64,000 nt of DNA from Terricaulis silvestris (GCF_009792355.1 NZ_CP047045.1:992001-1056000), one strand, 5' to 3'; counted from the first letter of the stretch, positions 41,720 through 50,864 are shown. The notes: a model not told the origin generated them from the sequence alone. A program made the numbers and translations.

Positions 41720-42226
41720 ATGGATCTCTATCTCGACGACGAAGTCGAAATCTCGACAGACCCGATGGACACGGTTGAGACGGTGCTGAGCGCCGACGAC
41801 CGCTTCAAATCCGAACGCGCCGAGGATGGCGATGTCCATTTCAGCTTCAAATGCTCGACGGGCGAGACGGTCGGCTATTTCAGCTATCGCGGCGAGCTGC
41901 CGGCGTTGCTGTTCACGCTGGGCTTCGATCTGCAAGCGCCGGTGTCGCGCCGCGCCGAAGCGGTGCGCCTTGCTGGTTTGATCAACGAAAATCTCTGGCT
42001 CGGCCATTTCGATGTCTGGTCCGATGACGGCACGATCATTTTCCGCCACGCCATGCCGATGATTGGCCGCGACGAAATCTCGATCGGCGAAGTGCAAGCC
42101 ATGTGCGCCGCTGCTCTCGACGCCGCCGAACGGTTTCAGCCTGCGTTTCACTTCCTCATTTTAGGCGGAATGTCGGCGGACGATGCCTCGCAAGCGGCAT
42201 TGTTCGAAACCGTCGGAGAAGCGTGA
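41720..42226 (+). CDS. YbjN domain-containing protein
   Basis: The 168-residue protein contains the YbjN pattern: ETVLSADDRFKSERAEDGDV, ALLFTLGFDLQAPVSRRAEA, INENLWLGHFDVWSDDGTII and EISIGEVQAMCAAALDAAER. The fold resembles type III secretion chaperones, and YbjN affects motility and stress responses in E. coli by an unknown mechanism. Its TGA overlaps the GTG of proC, so the two are coupled. Confidence 0.85.
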   Translation: MDLYLDDEVEISTDPMDTVETVLSADDRFKSERAEDGDVHFSFKCSTGETVGYFSYRGELPALLFTLGFDLQAPVSRRAEAVRLAGLINENLWLGHFDVWSDDGTIIFRHAMPMIGRDEISIGEVQAMCAAALDAAERFQPAFHFLILGGMSADDASQAALFETVGEA

Positions 42227-43041
42227 GCTTAGACTCTCCTTCGATTGCACTGGTCGGCGCGGGCGCCATGGGCGGCGCGCTGGTGCGCGGCTGGATTGAA
42301 GCCGTGCGCAAGGGCGGGGGCCTGACGCTCACCGTTGTTGAGCCGAACTTCGATCCTGAACTCGAACGCGAACTCGACGCCGTCGGCGCCGTGCTCAATC
42401 CGCCGGACCCCGGTCCGGTGGATGTCGTCGTGCTGGCGGTGAAGCCGCAGACCTTTGCAGCTGCTGCAGAAGCGACGCGCAAATTCGTCGGCCCCGACAC
42501 GCGCGTGCTCTCAATCATGGCGGGCGTCACCATCGACACGCTCTGCCGCGAACTGAACGCCACGCGCGTCATCCGCAGCGTGCCCAACACGCCGGCGCGC
42601 ATTGGCCGCGGTGTTACAGCTTACGTTGCATCGCCCGCGTGCACTGAAGAAGATCGCGCGCTGATCGAGCAATTGCTTGAACCGCTTGGCACGGTCGAAC
42701 CCATCGCCGCTGAGCGTTTGATGGATGTGGTCACAGCCGTCTCCGGTTCCGGCCCCGCTTACGTCTTCCTGCTCGCTGAAGTGCTCGCTGCCGCCGCGGA
42801 GCAGGAGGGCTTGGATAAAGACACCGCCATGCGTCTCGCCAGCCGCACCGTTGCCGGCGCCGGCGCGCTGATGCTGGAGACCGGCGAAACCGCCAGCACA
42901 TTGCGCAAGCAAGTCACATCGCCCGGCGGCACCACCGAAGCCGCGCTTGACGTGCTGGCGTCCGCTGACGGCCTCGGCCCACTGCTGCGCCGTGCCGTCT
43001 CTGCTGCAGCGCAGCGTTCGCGCGATCTCGGCAAGCGCTGA
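42223..43041 (+). CDS. proC: Pyrroline-5-carboxylate reductase
   Basis: The 272-residue protein starts at GTG 42223 (overlapping the ybjN stop, with GGAG seven bases upstream). It has the NADPH motif IALVGAGAMGGALVRGWIEA, LVVKPQ-type VVVLAVKPQTFAAAA, and the C-terminal signature SASRTVAGAGALM-like region followed by LRKQVTSPGGTTEAALDVLA. It makes the last step to proline. The conserved TSPGGTT loop confirms the family. Confidence 0.96.
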   Translation: MSLDSPSIALVGAGAMGGALVRGWIEAVRKGGGLTLTVVEPNFDPELERELDAVGAVLNPPDPGPVDVVVLAVKPQTFAAAAEATRKFVGPDTRVLSIMAGVTIDTLCRELNATRVIRSVPNTPARIGRGVTAYVASPACTEEDRALIEQLLEPLGTVEPIAAERLMDVVTAVSGSGPAYVFLLAEVLAAAAEQEGLDKDTAMRLASRTVAGAGALMLETGETASTLRKQVTSPGGTTEAALDVLASADGLGPLLRRAVSAAAQRSRDLGKR

Positions 43042-43098
43042 GCGCAACGCCTTTTCACCGCCACACGTTTTTGGCAGAACGCGGCCCAGGACGGGCAA

Positions 43099-44049
43099 GT
43101 GGCTACACTCGATTTCGCACCAGGCAACACCACGCAGCGCGGCGCGTGGATCAGGGATTTCCAACTCGTGGACGGCTACGTCCACGTCAAATCCACCGGC
43201 GTGCGTTTCAAGAACGACTGGCAGCTCTGGAAGGATATCGGCCGCTGGTTCACGTATTACGCGTTCGTGCGGCTGCACGGGCTGTGGTCGCACCTCAGCG
43301 GCAAGACCGGCCCGCGCATTTACTTCACGCCGCACCGCCCGCGCCCTTGGTACATACTCTGGGCCGCGACGATCTGGGGCGGCATGCGCTTCGCCAACTC
43401 ACCCGAAGCCGCCGACGCGGCGATCTATTTCGAAGATCAGACTCAAGCCAGTCCGCCACCGCCACACCACGCGCGCGCGTTCAACTTTGGCGTTGGCAAT
43501 GTGTCCAAGACTTACGTTGCCGAAGCAATGGAGCGTGCCTTCGGCTATCCGCTCGCGCTCGATCCAACGACGCACTTCGGCGAAGCCGTTGAGAAAGGGG
43601 AGGGCAACGGCTTGCACGATGGCCACGTCGTGCAATGCCCAACCGCGCGGCTCGAAGGCAAGAGCTATCAGCGCGTGATCAAGACAGAAGGCGCAGATGG
43701 CTGGGCCCACGATCTCCGCACCGCGTGTGTTGGCGGCAAGCCGGTCGTTGTGTTCGTCAAGAAGAAGCCCGCTAGCGCGCGCTTCTCGATCCAGAACAGC
43801 AGCGTCGTTGTGAAAAATCCCGGCGAGGTGTTCTCACGGGCGGAGCTCGCGCAGATCGAAAGTTTCTGCGCCGAGATGAAACTCGATTGGGGCGGCCTTG
43901 ATGTGCTCCGCGAACACGAGAGCGGGCGGCTCTACGTTGTCGACGTCAACAAGACAGACACCGGACCTGCTGTGGTGCTGAGCTGGAAAGACCGGGCGAG
44001 GGCGACAACGCTGTTGTCGAATGCGCTGCGGAGCATGGTTTTGCGCTGA
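43099..44049 (+). CDS. ATP-grasp-like protein of unknown function
   Basis: The 316-residue soluble protein has an N-terminal region unlike known families (RGAWIRDFQLVDGYVHVKST) and a C-terminal half with ATP-grasp-like elements: GKSYQRVIKTEGADG, a VVVFVKKKP strand and LDWGGLDVLREHESGRLYVV followed by DVNKTDTGP, which resembles the metal-binding Asp/Asn segment. A ligase role is inferred only. GTG 43099 is the start, after a weak AGGA. Confidence 0.55.
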   Translation: MATLDFAPGNTTQRGAWIRDFQLVDGYVHVKSTGVRFKNDWQLWKDIGRWFTYYAFVRLHGLWSHLSGKTGPRIYFTPHRPRPWYILWAATIWGGMRFANSPEAADAAIYFEDQTQASPPPPHHARAFNFGVGNVSKTYVAEAMERAFGYPLALDPTTHFGEAVEKGEGNGLHDGHVVQCPTARLEGKSYQRVIKTEGADGWAHDLRTACVGGKPVVVFVKKKPASARFSIQNSSVVVKNPGEVFSRAELAQIESFCAEMKLDWGGLDVLREHESGRLYVVDVNKTDTGPAVVLSWKDRARATTLLSNALRSMVLR

Positions 44050-44054
44050 TATGG

Positions 44055-44219
44055 AGCGCCGGCGCCCTCGCCGGCGGTTTGTGCGCGGCGCCGCCCTTCG
44101 ACAGGCTCAGGGTGACGCCATTGTTAGCGTTCGCTCCATCGCCTGCAGTAGCGTCAGCCTGAGCTTGTCGAAGGCGAAGCGGGCCAAGAGTGCCGGCGAG
44201 GACGCCGGCGCTCCATAGG
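44055..44219. repeat. Nested compound inverted repeat
   Basis: The outer arms are GGAGCGCCGGCG...CTCGCCGGC at 44055-44079 and the mirrored GCCGGCGAGG...CGCCGGCGCTCC at 44192-44217. Between them is a second, different inverted repeat: CCTTCGACAGGCTCAGGGTGA at about 44096 and its complement CCTGAGCTTGTCGAAGG at 44157-44175. The outer type recurs alone at 52862-52957, so the inner element appears to have inserted into an outer-type element. Confidence 0.75.
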
Positions 44220-44221
44220 CG

Positions 44222-45148
44222 CTAGCGCTTCACCGCCACCACACCCACAACCGCGATCCGCTCCACGTCGGCGTAGTCTTCGCGCTCCAGCTCTTCGCCG
44301 AACACGTCCGGATCGATCTCGCCGTAGAGGACATCGAAATCCGCCAACGCTTCCAGAAGCGCATTGCGCAGCGGATCATCGCCACCGACCATGGCGCTGC
44401 CAGTGTAGAGCGCAAACACGCCGCCGGACTCTAGCCGCCGCGCCGCCTCTTGCGCCCAGCGCACCGACATCGCTCCGCCATGCATGCCGCCGCCGTCGCG
44501 ATAGGCGCGGCGCGCCGGGTCGGCGATGTAGGGCGGGTTGGCGATGATCAGATCGATCGGCTCCGTCACGCCGGAGAGCGCGTCGCACTCCACGAACGCC
44601 GCGTCCTCGAACCCCGCCGCTTCCCAATTCGCCCGCGCCAACTCAAGCGCCAGCGGATTGATGTCCGTCAGCGTCACCTTCAGCGGCGGCAGTGAGCGCA
44701 CCGCCGTCAGCGCCCCAATCCCGGACCCCGCTCCGATGTCCACCACATGCGTCCGCGCCGGCAGGTTCGGCAGCGTGTCCATCAGGAAATTCGCATAGCG
44801 ATAAGAGTCAGGCCCGAAGAACACCGAGTCCGATCGCGTGGTTGGAAACGCCGAGTGCAGGAAGAAATTGTCCTCAAGGCTCGACACCCGGACCAAGCTC
44901 CGCAGCATTTCGCCGCCTCGTTCCTCCAGCATATCCGCGCCGCGCAGGAACGATAGCAGGGTGTCGTCCACCACGCCCGGCGCGAACGGCAGGCTCCAGC
45001 CGAACACGTCGCGCAGATCTTTCGCCTGCTGCTTGCCTTCACGCGCGATCACGCGCGCATGCGTGGCGGGCGTTGGCGTGATGAAACGGTACTCGCGCTG
45101 CTTCAGCGTCAGCAGCAGCCCCTTGAGCGCAGCGATCTTCTCGCTCAC
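44222..45148 (-). CDS. Class I SAM-dependent methyltransferase (HemK-like NPPY motif)
   Basis: The 308-residue protein has SAM motif I VVDIGAGSGIGALTAVRSLP, acid ligand LTDINPLALELAR and the amino-methyltransferase motif LIIANPPYIADPARRAYRDG. NPPY enzymes methylate planar nitrogen, as in Gln of release factors or adenine. The start is GTG 45148, which overlaps the upstream gene's stop by 4 bases. Partner context suggests it acts with the diiron protein; the substrate is unknown. Confidence 0.8.
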   Translation of the reverse strand: MSEKIAALKGLLLTLKQREYRFITPTPATHARVIAREGKQQAKDLRDVFGWSLPFAPGVVDDTLLSFLRGADMLEERGGEMLRSLVRVSSLEDNFFLHSAFPTTRSDSVFFGPDSYRYANFLMDTLPNLPARTHVVDIGAGSGIGALTAVRSLPPLKVTLTDINPLALELARANWEAAGFEDAAFVECDALSGVTEPIDLIIANPPYIADPARRAYRDGGGMHGGAMSVRWAQEAARRLESGGVFALYTGSAMVGGDDPLRNALLEALADFDVLYGEIDPDVFGEELEREDYADVERIAVVGVVAVKR

Positions 45149-46062
45149 GCCGGCGCCGTGCTGCCGTCGCCGCCCCAAAAGTGGCGGCGGTAGGCCTCGA
45201 AGCAATCCGCGCCGCACTGCAGCCGCATCAGCGCGCCTTCAGCGATGTAGCGCGCACATTCCGGCTTCTCGGCCACCAGAGAGTAGTGCACTTCGCGGTT
45301 CCACGCTTCCGAATGCTTCACATCCAGCACCGCGTGCAGATCAAAGTAATGCCGCGCCTTCGCGGAAATCTTCAGCCGCCGCAGCGCTTCGCTCACCAGC
45401 GCCGCGCGCCCGGGCGCCGTCAACTCGATCACGCCCAGCGCGCCGATAGCGTGATATGCATACGCCCGGTTCGTCGCCAACGCCGCCATCGTATTGCCGA
45501 GCGCCAGCGACGGCGCGAGCGTCGTCTCAATCTTCGGCGTCACGCCCATCGCAAGCACGAGCGCATCCAACATCGGCCCGTGCATGCCCTTGGCGTTGCC
45601 GCGCCCCATCTCGTCCCAATAATTCCGCGCCAGCTCCAGCTTCGCCTGCACCGGCGCCTTCACCTGCGCCATCGCTACCAGGTCATCGAACCCGGCCTCG
45701 CCCGCCGCTTCCTGCTCGACGAACCAACGCATCTCATCTTTTGTGGCTCGCGCCGCCAGCCACGGGAAGAGGGCGTCACCTTGCCCTGGCCCATTCTCCT
45801 TCAGGGCCTCGTACCACTCCACGAACGGCCCAGGCTTTGTCGGCGCCCGCGTCGCACGATCCGCCTGCGCCGCACGTGTCGTTTCAACGAACGCGATCTC
45901 CTCGGCCCGCATCGCGTGCTCAGCGTCGAGCGCCGCGCGCCAGTCCTTGCCTGGCGTTTGCGGCGCCAGCCGCGCACGGTTCCAGCATGCCAGCTTCGCC
46001 TGCAGCTCATGATCGTGGTGCGGATGCGGTCGCAGCCGTCCCGCCAGTGTACCGTCCGCCAT
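45145..46062 (-). CDS. Iron-containing redox enzyme, haem-oxygenase-like fold
   Basis: The 305-residue all-helical protein resembles the iron-containing redox (Haem_oxygenas_2) family: conserved Glu/His positions appear in LDAEHAMRAEEIAFVET, ATNRAYAYHAIGALGVIELT and ARHYFDLHAVLDVKHSEAWN. Members such as those that modify fatty or amino acids use a non-haem diiron centre. ATG 46062 follows GGAGG, about 11 bases upstream. It is the first gene of a coupled pair with the methyltransferase. Confidence 0.75.
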   Translation of the reverse strand: MADGTLAGRLRPHPHHDHELQAKLACWNRARLAPQTPGKDWRAALDAEHAMRAEEIAFVETTRAAQADRATRAPTKPGPFVEWYEALKENGPGQGDALFPWLAARATKDEMRWFVEQEAAGEAGFDDLVAMAQVKAPVQAKLELARNYWDEMGRGNAKGMHGPMLDALVLAMGVTPKIETTLAPSLALGNTMAALATNRAYAYHAIGALGVIELTAPGRAALVSEALRRLKISAKARHYFDLHAVLDVKHSEAWNREVHYSLVAEKPECARYIAEGALMRLQCGADCFEAYRRHFWGGDGSTAPA

Positions 46063-46176
46063 GTTATCACCCACCTCCTGCGCTGCGCGTCCCGTTACCG
46101 TGGCGCGCCCGCTTGACGGGCAACTCCAAGCCGGGGCTTGATCGCTTGGCAACTCAAATTCGCTGTCTGGAGTTTC

Positions 46177-46788
46177 ATGTCCGCTGCACTCGACTCTGCC
46201 ATCCGCCGTGATCTCGCCCGTGCGGCGCTTTCACTTGCCGCTTCAAGCCCTTGGCGAGAAGTGACGCTGGTCAAGCTCGCGGACGCAGCAAACCGTCCGA
46301 TGTCGGACTTTTACGGGGCCTCGCTGGGCGAGGCGGTCGATTGTGTCGAAGAAGCGTTCGACCGTGCGATCGCAGACAGCACAGACGCCCTCGATCCCGC
46401 TCAAAGCGTCCGCGACCGCCTGTTCGAACTCATCATGCGCCGCTTCGAAGCCATGGAGCCGCACCGCCCCGCCGTGCTCGGTATGGAGCAGGGGCAGGAC
46501 CGCGATCCGACGTTGCTCGCGTCAGCGCACCAACGCCACGTCCGCTGCGCCCGCTGGGTGCTGGCGCTCGCCGGCCTCGAAGCCGACGGCATGACCGGCC
46601 AAGCCCGCGCCCAAGGCCTCGGCGTCATCATCGGCCAAGCCCGCGCCGCCTGGCGCGGCGACGATGCCGGCGACTTCGCCAAGACCATGGCTTCGCTCGA
46701 CAAGAACCTCCGCCGCGCTGAGGAGATGTTCGGGCGCTGGGCTGGGTTTGATGCCAAGCCGAAGGCCGACGACGCGGCGGCATCGTGA
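46177..46788 (+). CDS. COQ9/TetR-like helical protein
   Basis: The 203-residue protein has a TetR-like N-terminus (IRRDLARAALSLAASSPWRE then VTLVKLADAANRPMSDFYGA) and a C-terminal helical domain. The COQ9 family, which binds lipid in ubiquinone biosynthesis, has the same fold. Charged DNA-binding residues in helix 3 are few (DFYGASLGEA), so a DNA-binding role is less certain. ATG 46177 follows TGGAG. Its stop overlaps the cupin GTG. Confidence 0.65.
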   Translation: MSAALDSAIRRDLARAALSLAASSPWREVTLVKLADAANRPMSDFYGASLGEAVDCVEEAFDRAIADSTDALDPAQSVRDRLFELIMRRFEAMEPHRPAVLGMEQGQDRDPTLLASAHQRHVRCARWVLALAGLEADGMTGQARAQGLGVIIGQARAAWRGDDAGDFAKTMASLDKNLRRAEEMFGRWAGFDAKPKADDAAAS

Positions 46789-47129
46789 CAAAGCTGCACG
46801 CTGTGCGCGGCGCCGACGCCACAGACGAAGCCCCGATCGCCGCCGATCGCCTTGTCGAGGGCGCGCCGATGACGCGCACCAGCATCGACTATGAGGGCAA
46901 CGAGAAGGTCTACGCCGGCGAGTGGAGTGCCGATGTCGGCGCGTGGCGCGTGAAATACGAAGAATGGGAATTTTGCCACCTGCTCGAAGGCGCGTGCGAG
47001 CTTGTCGGCGATGATGGCGAAACGCAGCGCTACGCCGCAGGCGACAGCTTCATCATCGAGCCGGGTTTCATCGGCGTGTGGCGCGTCACCGCGCCGATGA
47101 AGAAGCGTTTCGTCATCCGCTACGACTGA
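46785..47129 (+). CDS. Cupin domain protein (DUF861/EutQ-like)
   Basis: The 114-residue protein has the cupin_3 pattern: YAGEWSADVGAWRVKYEEWE, FCHLLEGACELVGDDGETQR, YAAGDSFIIEPGFIGVWRVT and a final VIRYD. It is a single small beta-barrel, possibly a metal-dependent sugar or amine binder. The start GTG overlaps the upstream TGA, so it is translated with the COQ9-like protein. The substrate is unknown. Confidence 0.8.
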   Translation: MTKLHAVRGADATDEAPIAADRLVEGAPMTRTSIDYEGNEKVYAGEWSADVGAWRVKYEEWEFCHLLEGACELVGDDGETQRYAAGDSFIIEPGFIGVWRVTAPMKKRFVIRYD

Positions 47130-47244
47130 AGCTCACAGCAAACTGCAATCCATCTGCGCCGCGTGCTTGCCGTTAACCGATTGGTCAGCGCTTGTTTACG
47201 TTTAGCGCGCAAATATGAACGCGCATTAGCCAGAAGGCGTGGTC

Positions 47245-47457
47245 ATGTTCAGTTCCACCTTGAGCGACATGAAGCAAGTCATGCGATCCGCATGGCACTC
47301 GCAATACCGGGTTTGGGCGGGCCTGGCGTTCATGGCGCTCGCGATGGTCTCCATCCAATACGACGAAGTCGTCGCTCCGAAGGTTCACGGCTTCTCCGAC
47401 GGGTTCGGCGCCATCGCCAGCGATATGAGCCGCCGCCTCACCAGCTTCACGCTTTAG
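47245..47457 (+). CDS. Small membrane protein
   Basis: The 70-residue protein has one hydrophobic segment (WAGLAFMALAMVSIQYDEVV) between a polar N-terminus (SSTLSDMKQVMRSAWHSQYR) and a short amphipathic tail. ATG 47245 is preferred to the GTG two codons upstream. The gap before it contains a GTTAACC half-site resembling a CtrA box, but the spacing does not match TTAA-N7-TTAA. It overlaps the convergent DHFR-family gene by 11 bases. Confidence 0.5.
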   Translation: MFSSTLSDMKQVMRSAWHSQYRVWAGLAFMALAMVSIQYDEVVAPKVHGFSDGFGAIASDMSRRLTSFTL

Positions 47458-48139
47458 GCTTAGGCCCGATCTCCCGGTTCAGCTTCTCGCGGCGCGCCAC
47501 TTCCTGCGGCGTGGGCGGGTCCATCGCGTAGTCGGCGGTCTGCACGTCGCCATCGCGCACGTAATGCGCTACGATCAGCCCGTTCGGGGACACCTTTGCC
47601 GACGCCACCTTGAAGTGCCCCGGCCGTGCACCTTCGCCGAACAGCTTCTTGCCCGAGCCCAGTACGACCGGGAATGTGAACGTCCAGATCTCGTCGATCA
47701 GGTCTTCGGCCAGCAGCGTCTGGATCAGGTCGGAGCTGCCTTGCGTCACCAGCGCCGGCCCGTCTTCCTGCTTCAGCTTGGCGACGTCCTTAGCTGCGTC
47801 ACGCAGCACGACCGTGCCCTTCCACGGAAACTCCAGCTCGCCCTTGCGCGTAACCACGTACTTCGTGATCGCGTTGAACTGCTTGGCGACCACATCGTCC
47901 GGCCCGCCTTCGGCGTACGGCCAGTGCGAAGCAAAGATGTCATAGGTGCGCCGGCCCAGCAGCAGGTCGTAAGGCTCGTTGAGCATCTTGGTGATCTCTT
48001 CGCCGAACACCGGATCGTCGCCCAGCGCCGCGACCCAGCCGCCGTACTTGAAGCCGCCCTCCCAGTCCTCCTGTGGCCCGCCAGGCGCCTGCATCACGCC
48101 GTCTAGGGAAACGAAAGCGCCTGTGATGATCTTCCGCAT
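47447..48139 (-). CDS. Dihydrofolate reductase family protein (RibD C-terminal fold)
   Basis: The 230-residue protein opens MRKIITGAFVSLDGVMQAPG and has PYDLLLGRRTYDIFASHWPY, VVTRKGELEFPWKGTVVLRD and LVTQGSSDLIQTLLAEDLID, the YyaP-like DHFR-fold pattern with an NADPH-binding region. ATG 48139 follows GGAG eight bases upstream. Substrate unknown; it is only distantly similar to the 2380-2943 protein. Confidence 0.85.
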   Translation of the reverse strand: MRKIITGAFVSLDGVMQAPGGPQEDWEGGFKYGGWVAALGDDPVFGEEITKMLNEPYDLLLGRRTYDIFASHWPYAEGGPDDVVAKQFNAITKYVVTRKGELEFPWKGTVVLRDAAKDVAKLKQEDGPALVTQGSSDLIQTLLAEDLIDEIWTFTFPVVLGSGKKLFGEGARPGHFKVASAKVSPNGLIVAHYVRDGDVQTADYAMDPPTPQEVARREKLNREIGPKPKA

Positions 48140-48239
48140 GATCAAATCTCCTCGGTTCTGATCCTAGGACGAACCAGCCCGGCTGATCCCGACATCCGTT
48201 AACGTCTCATCCAGCGGCGCGCTCCAAGGTTCCCACCGC

Positions 48240-49709
48240 ATGGCGCAGCATTTCGACCTCATCGTCATCGGCTCCGGTCCGGCAGGCCGGCGGGCCGCCG
48301 TGCAAGCCGCCAAGCTCAAGAAATCTGTTCTCGTGATCGAGAAGGGGCGGCGCGTTGGCGGCGTTTGTGTGCACACCGGAACGATCCCGTCGAAGACGCT
48401 CCGCGAAACCGTGCTCAATCTCTCCGGCTGGCGCGAGCGCGGCTTCTACGGTCGCGCCCACCGCAACAAAGAGCACATCACCGCCGAAGACCTCCGCCGC
48501 CGCCTCGCGATCACGCTCGACCACGAAGTCGAAGTGCTTGAGCACCAATTCTCCCGCAACAACGTGGTGTGGACCGCCGGCAGCGCGCGCTTCGTGGGCG
48601 CCCACGCCATCGAAGTCACCGGCGAAACCGGCGACGTCCGCCACTATCATGGCGACAGCGTGATCCTCGCCGTCGGCACTTATCCGCACCGGCCTGCGCA
48701 CATCCCATTCGACGGCGAAAACATCGTTGATGCCGACGAGATCCTCGATCTGAAGAAGCTGCCGCGCTCGCTCGTGGTCATTGGCGCGAGCGTCATCGGC
48801 ATCGAATACGCCACCATCTTTTCTGCACTGGATGTGAAGGTCACCGTGATCGAGCCGGGCGCGAGCCTGCTCGGCTTCGTTGATCGCGAACTGGTCGACG
48901 AATTCGTCCACGATCTCCGCGACCGCGGCATGAGCCTGCGGTTCAACAGTAAAGCCGTCAGCGTCGAAAAGCTTGGCGAGGCATGCCTCGTGCAGCTGCA
49001 TGACCAACGTCAGATCGCCGCCGATATGGTGCTGTTCGCCGCCGGCCGAGCCGGCGCGACCGCATCGCTCAATCTCGAAGCCGCCGGTCTCGCCGCCGAC
49101 GATCGCGGTCGCATCGCCGTTGACAAAGCCACCTTCCGCACCGCCGTGCCGCACATCTACGCGGTCGGCGACGTCATCGGCTTTCCCTCACTCGCCTCCA
49201 CGTCAATGGAGCAGGGCCGCATCGCGGCGTGCCACGCCTTCGGCGCCGAAGCGCACGCGCCGCCGGAATTTTTTCCGTACGGCATCTACTCGGTCCCCGA
49301 AATCTCCACCGTCGGCATGACCGAAGAGCAGGTGCGCGAAAAGGGCATCCCGTACGAGGCCGGCATCGCGCGCTTCCGCGAAACCTCGCGCGGCCACATC
49401 ATGGGCCTCAATTCCGGCTTCATGAAAATGATCTTCGCGCTCGATACGCGGCGTTTGCTCGGCGTCCATATCGTGGGCGAGGGCGCGACCGAGTTGATCC
49501 ACATCGGGCAAGCCGTGCTCAATCTCGGCGGCGGCCTGGACTATTTCGTCGAGAACACCTTCAACTATCCAACCCTTGCCGAAGCCTACAAGATCGCCGC
49601 CCTCGACGCGTTCAACCGCATGCCCGCGCGCGAAAAGCCCGCGGTGCATGATCTGCAGGAAATCGCGCTCCTCGCCGCCAAGCGCATCGCGAAAGCGGCG
49701 CGCGGCTAA
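48240..49709 (+). CDS. sthA: Soluble pyridine nucleotide transhydrogenase
   Basis: The 489-residue flavoprotein has FAD motif FDLIVIGSGPAGRRAAVQAA, a VGGVCVHTGTIPSKTLRETV segment with only one of the two redox cysteines of disulfide reductases, NAD motif SLVVIGASVIGIEYATIFSA and dimerisation motif NTFNYPTLAEAYKIAALDA. Loss of the second cysteine with this architecture is the SthA signature. It moves reducing equivalents between NADPH and NADH. Confidence 0.92.
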   Translation: MAQHFDLIVIGSGPAGRRAAVQAAKLKKSVLVIEKGRRVGGVCVHTGTIPSKTLRETVLNLSGWRERGFYGRAHRNKEHITAEDLRRRLAITLDHEVEVLEHQFSRNNVVWTAGSARFVGAHAIEVTGETGDVRHYHGDSVILAVGTYPHRPAHIPFDGENIVDADEILDLKKLPRSLVVIGASVIGIEYATIFSALDVKVTVIEPGASLLGFVDRELVDEFVHDLRDRGMSLRFNSKAVSVEKLGEACLVQLHDQRQIAADMVLFAAGRAGATASLNLEAAGLAADDRGRIAVDKATFRTAVPHIYAVGDVIGFPSLASTSMEQGRIAACHAFGAEAHAPPEFFPYGIYSVPEISTVGMTEEQVREKGIPYEAGIARFRETSRGHIMGLNSGFMKMIFALDTRRLLGVHIVGEGATELIHIGQAVLNLGGGLDYFVENTFNYPTLAEAYKIAALDAFNRMPAREKPAVHDLQEIALLAAKRIAKAARG

Positions 49710-50746
49710 GCCGGCTTCCGCTTCCGCCGCGTCGGCGCGCGAGCCATCGCCGGCGCATCATCGTTCACCGGCCGTGGCATCGGCCCAAGCACGGCCTTCG
49801 CCGCGCGATCAATCGCGCGCTCCCAGCGGGCCGAGTGCCGAAGCGGCAGCCCGAACTTCCGCGACATCGCGACGAACACCAGCTCCGGCACATCGACATC
49901 GCATGCGCGCTCCAAGCCTTGGAAGCCTGGCGATGAATTGGCCTCGCAAATCCGATACGCCGTCTTGTCGAACAGAATATCGATCCCCGCCACATCGAGC
50001 TGCAATTCGCGCGCGACCTTCACCGCGAGCTCCGCCATCGCCGGCGGTGGCGCAAACGGCATCGCCGCACCGCCGAGCGAAATGTTCGACTTGAAACCGC
50101 CATCGGTCGAGCGCCGCTCCATGGCGGCGACGGCCTTGCCGTCCACTACCAGCACGCGCACGTCGCGGCCGTGGCTGGCTTTGATGTATTGTTGAAACAG
50201 GAAATCCTGCCCCTGCGCCGCGCCGTCGAGCAGATTGGCTAGATCATCGAACTGAGCGCGGTTCTCGCACAGCATCACGCCCGCGCCGCGCGTGCCGCGC
50301 AGCTTCTTCACCACCACCGGAAAGCCGATCTCGCGCTCGACCAAGCCGACATCGACGGGAAACTTGCCGAGGATCGTCTTCGGGATCGGCAGCCCTGCGC
50401 CAGCTAGCACTTGCAAGGTATGCAGCTTGTCCGCCACCGCTTCGATCGCCGCCGGCGGATTGACGATGGCCACGCCCTGGCGCTCGAAGTGCCGCAGCAC
50501 GGCGAGGGTGAAATACGATGTCTCGCTGCCGGTACGCGGAATAATCAGGTCTGGCTTGCGAAGTTCGCGGCCCTGATAAATAGCGGACCATCCGCCCAGG
50601 GAATCCACCACCAGGTCGAATTCGCTCGGTTTCAGCACATGCAATTCGATATCGAGCGCCTTCGCCGCTTCCTGGAAACGGAAAACCTCGTGTGCTTCAG
50701 GCACGTTGGGCCCGAGGTCTCGATTGAAAAATAACCAGCAGCGCAC
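49706..50746 (-). CDS. RimK-like ATP-grasp ligase
   Basis: The 346-residue protein has an N-terminal pre-ATP-grasp domain (MRCWLFFNRDLGPNVPEAHE), DLIIPRTGSETSYFTLAVLR, KLHTLQVLAGAGLPIPKTIL, VVVKKLRGTRGAGVMLCENR and metal ligands VAGIDILFDKTAYRICEANS. These match the RimK/LysX group that adds amino acids (for example glutamate) to proteins or peptides. A basic Pro/Arg tail follows. It overlaps the convergent sthA end by 4 bases. Confidence 0.85.
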   Translation of the reverse strand: MRCWLFFNRDLGPNVPEAHEVFRFQEAAKALDIELHVLKPSEFDLVVDSLGGWSAIYQGRELRKPDLIIPRTGSETSYFTLAVLRHFERQGVAIVNPPAAIEAVADKLHTLQVLAGAGLPIPKTILGKFPVDVGLVEREIGFPVVVKKLRGTRGAGVMLCENRAQFDDLANLLDGAAQGQDFLFQQYIKASHGRDVRVLVVDGKAVAAMERRSTDGGFKSNISLGGAAMPFAPPPAMAELAVKVARELQLDVAGIDILFDKTAYRICEANSSPGFQGLERACDVDVPELVFVAMSRKFGLPLRHSARWERAIDRAAKAVLGPMPRPVNDDAPAMARAPTRRKRKPA

Positions 50747-50864
50747 GGAAATCTCCCCAGGGCGTTCGTTATCTACGCCCCAATATGGGATTAGGTTCCC
50801 AATTCGTGCCTAGCGCGAAGCAGGCGAGGCTAATTTTACGACACCGACGCTACGGTTTTGTGAC

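Noticed and set aside
47170-47200. CtrA-like box (GTTAACC) before the small membrane protein gene
   Set aside because: Only one half-site is present; the second TTAA at N7 spacing is missing, so it does not meet the consensus.
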